This document shows, piece after piece, positions 14,132 to 15,451 of a DNA stretch of 15,451 nucleotides. The notes beneath the pieces are model-generated. The model was given only the letters and a program-made list of their open reading frames with translations, was not told the DNA's origin and searched no databases. How positions within the stretch are numbered: the stretch's first letter is position 1; every line of letters begins with the position of its first letter. The translations under genes and the position numbers were made by a program. Source of the stretch: Prolixibacteraceae bacterium (GTDB lineage: Bacteria > Bacteroidota > Bacteroidia > Bacteroidales > Prolixibacteraceae); contig JALOCD010000104.1 in assembly GCA_023228025.1 (NCBI GenBank), positions 1-15,451 of the forward strand. Direction: 5' to 3'.

Positions 14132-14896
14132 ATGTTTGTTGACAGTCATTCGCACATATATTCCGTTGATTTCAGCCTCGACCGGGATGAGGTAATCACC
14201 CGTGCCCTGGAGGCTGGTGTCGAACGCATTGTATTACCAAACATCGACAGCTCCTCCATCAAACCTTTGATGGATCTTACCGATACCATACCCGGACTTT
14301 TTTTCCCATTGGTTGGTCTTCATCCCACTTCAGTCAAAGAAGATTTTCGCAAAGAGCTACAGATTCTTGAGTATTGGTTGGGTAAGAGGAAATTCTACGG
14401 AATCGGAGAAATAGGCATAGACCTTTTTTGGGATAAATCATTTCTGGAAGAACAGATTGAGGCCTTTACTACACAGATTGGTTGGGCCAAAAACAGAAGT
14501 TTACCAATCGTTATCCATGTCAGGGATTCCTTTAATGAAGTAATGGAACATCTCAGAAAAGTACATGTACCTGGATTACAAGGGGTATTTCATAGTTTCA
14601 CCGGAAACCTGGAGCAAGCAGAACAAATTATTGAGTTGGGTTTTAAAATTGGGATCAACGGCATCATTACTTTCAAGAATTCTGATCTTGGTGAGACCAT
14701 TCAAAAAATTGACCCCCGTCATCTGCTGATTGAGACCGATTCACCCTGGCTGGCACCAGTTCCCCACAGAGGCAAAAGGAATGAGTGTTCCTATGTTGTT
14801 ACTGTCGCAGAAAAAATTGCACAATTGCACGACACCTCCATCGAAAAAATTGCCGACATCACTTCTAAGAACGCGAAAGAGGTTTTTGGATTCTGA
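14132..14896 (+). CDS. tatD: TatD family metal-dependent hydrolase (DNase)
   Basis: This 254-residue TIM-barrel hydrolase belongs to the TatD family, whose characterised members are Mg-dependent DNases acting in the cytoplasm in DNA repair or degradation. The complete metal-ligand set is visible: His6-x-His8 in DSHSHIY, Glu93 in GIGEIGID, His129 in PIVIHVRD, His154 in FHSFTG, and Asp203 in ETDSPWLAP. The length is typical. The ATG at 14132 is immediately followed by the conserved FVDSHSH, so the start is secure. The gene is next to a type I asparaginase gene on the same strand, an order seen in Bacteroidales as far as I recall. A repeat cassette now separates the two. Confidence 0.96.
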   Translation: MFVDSHSHIYSVDFSLDRDEVITRALEAGVERIVLPNIDSSSIKPLMDLTDTIPGLFFPLVGLHPTSVKEDFRKELQILEYWLGKRKFYGIGEIGIDLFWDKSFLEEQIEAFTTQIGWAKNRSLPIVIHVRDSFNEVMEHLRKVHVPGLQGVFHSFTGNLEQAEQIIELGFKIGINGIITFKNSDLGETIQKIDPRHLLIETDSPWLAPVPHRGKRNECSYVVTVAEKIAQLHDTSIEKIADITSKNAKEVFGF

Positions 14897-14900
14897 GGGA

Positions 14901-15106
14901 AGTTATGAGTTATGAGTTATGGGTTATGGGTTATGAGTTATGAGTTATGAGTTATATCGCATCGGGTGAATTTTTTGGTGGTTTAGGTTTTGATTTTGAA
15001 GTAATAATCGCACTTCTGATCATTTTAAGTAGTTCACTCGCATCGGTATGATAACTAATAAATTTATTTCACAAATCCCATAACTCATAACTCATAACTC
15101 ATAACT
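14901..15106. mobile_element. Internally deleted four-helix-bundle cassette with AGTTATG arms
   Basis: The left arm (14901-14955) has seven copies of a 7-mer, AGTTATG or GGTTATG, plus a partial copy. The right arm (15079-15106) has four copies of CATAACT. At least 23 bp (14901-14923) are perfectly inverted against the right end. The interior keeps the 3' end of a four-helix-bundle gene and, directly joined to it, the 5' flank of the intact cassette (GGGATTTGTG then AAATAAATTT on the minus strand). The gene body between these is missing. This is the expected form of an internal-deletion derivative. Confidence 0.75.
14952..15062 (-). pseudogene. C-terminal remnant of a second four-helix-bundle gene
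   Basis: The minus-strand frame encodes SYHTDASELLKMIRSAIITS followed by a Lys/Pro-rich tail and a TAA inside the repeat arm. Over 27 residues it matches the C-terminus of the intact protein (from Phe101) at 18 positions, including the run ELLKMIRSAI. A TGA lies three codons upstream of the remnant, and no start codon or earlier helices are present, so it is not a functional gene. The tail after TSKSK is longer than in the intact copy. Confidence 0.85.
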
Positions 15107-15140
15107 TTGTGAGAAGCTTTCTAACCAGATACAATTTCGT

Positions 15141-15451
15141 ATGTCAACCAACGAAAAAGCAGCAATACTGATTATCTACACTGGAGGGACCATCGGCATG
15201 CGGGAGGACCCGGTTACCAAAACGCTTGCCCCAATGAAATTCGGGATGTTGCTCGAAGAGATTCCCGAGCTGAACAAATTGGGTTATTCAATCTCTTCAA
15301 TCACTTTTAACCCGCCCATTGATTCTTCCAACATGGTTCCTGCCATATGGGCCCAGCTGGCTAAAACCATTCAGAAAAATTATACCAAATACGATGGTTT
15401 TGTTATTCTCCATGGCACGGATACAATGTCCTACACTGCGTCTGCCTTAAG
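15141..15451 (+). CDS. ansA: Type I L-asparaginase, N-terminal part (runs off the window)
   Basis: The first 103 codons of a type I (cytoplasmic) asparaginase are present; the frame is open at the window end. The enzyme hydrolyses asparagine to aspartate and ammonia. The two catalytic motifs of the N-terminal domain are present: TGGTIG at residues 14-19, with the nucleophilic Thr14, and HGTDTM at 91-96, with the Thr93-Asp94 pair. MSTNEKAAILIIYTGGTIGM is a normal start, and the ATG at 15141 is the natural choice. An imperfect promoter-like pair, TTTG at 15106-15109 and TACAATTTC at 15130-15138, lies just upstream; the TTTG overlaps the end of the repeat arm by one base. That would imply a nearly leaderless mRNA. 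Confidence 0.95.
   Translation, partial: MSTNEKAAILIIYTGGTIGMREDPVTKTLAPMKFGMLLEEIPELNKLGYSISSITFNPPIDSSNMVPAIWAQLAKTIQKNYTKYDGFVILHGTDTMSYTASAL

Overview
The window looks like a chromosomal segment of a Bacteroidota bacterium, most likely Bacteroidales. The evidence is several TAnnTTTG-type promoter boxes with little Shine-Dalgarno signal, a SpII-type surface lipoprotein, a DUF5618-like fragment, a free-standing S23/four-helix-bundle gene, and tatD directly next to a type I asparaginase gene. No rRNA, tRNA or CRISPR array was recognised.

Layout. 1-126: 14 copies of a 9-bp repeat, then comF (134-814, +). 952-1911: an array of inverted ~75-nt REP-like half-units with a RAYT (Y1/HUH) transposase gene (1030-1470, +) in one slot. 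1909-2627 (-): a short DUF5618-like ORF, then ubiX. 2803-3515 (-): an overlapping HEPN-MNT pair of the toxin-antitoxin type. 3671-3701: a strong terminator for a large Ala/Thr-rich, almost arginine-free lipoprotein (3735-6362, -). 6426-7453: about 1 kb of non-coding DNA with more REP-like half-units inside an inverted pair of GTCGTCC-type arms. 7454-11796 (-): gltX and leuS, separated by an inverted-repeat spacer. 12235-13572 (+): gdhA. 13573-14068: a four-helix-bundle gene between inverted low-complexity arms. 14132-14896 (+): tatD. 14901-15106: a shortened, internally deleted relative of the four-helix-bundle cassette. 15141 to the window end (+): the start of a type I L-asparaginase gene.

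The genes are mostly housekeeping: two aminoacyl-tRNA synthetases, ammonium assimilation (gdhA), asparagine breakdown (ansA), flavin prenylation (ubiX), a DNA-uptake-type phosphoribosyltransferase (comF) and a TatD nuclease. They do not form one pathway.

The unusual content is intergenic. Two kinds of small repeated cassette occupy the spacers: a RAYT/REP system with a regular half-unit architecture, and four-helix-bundle cassettes bounded by self-complementary short tandem repeats, present here as one intact copy, one internal-deletion copy and one solo arm. Other spacers carry inverted arms built from different short motifs, so arm-bounded intergenic cassettes may be a general feature of this genome.
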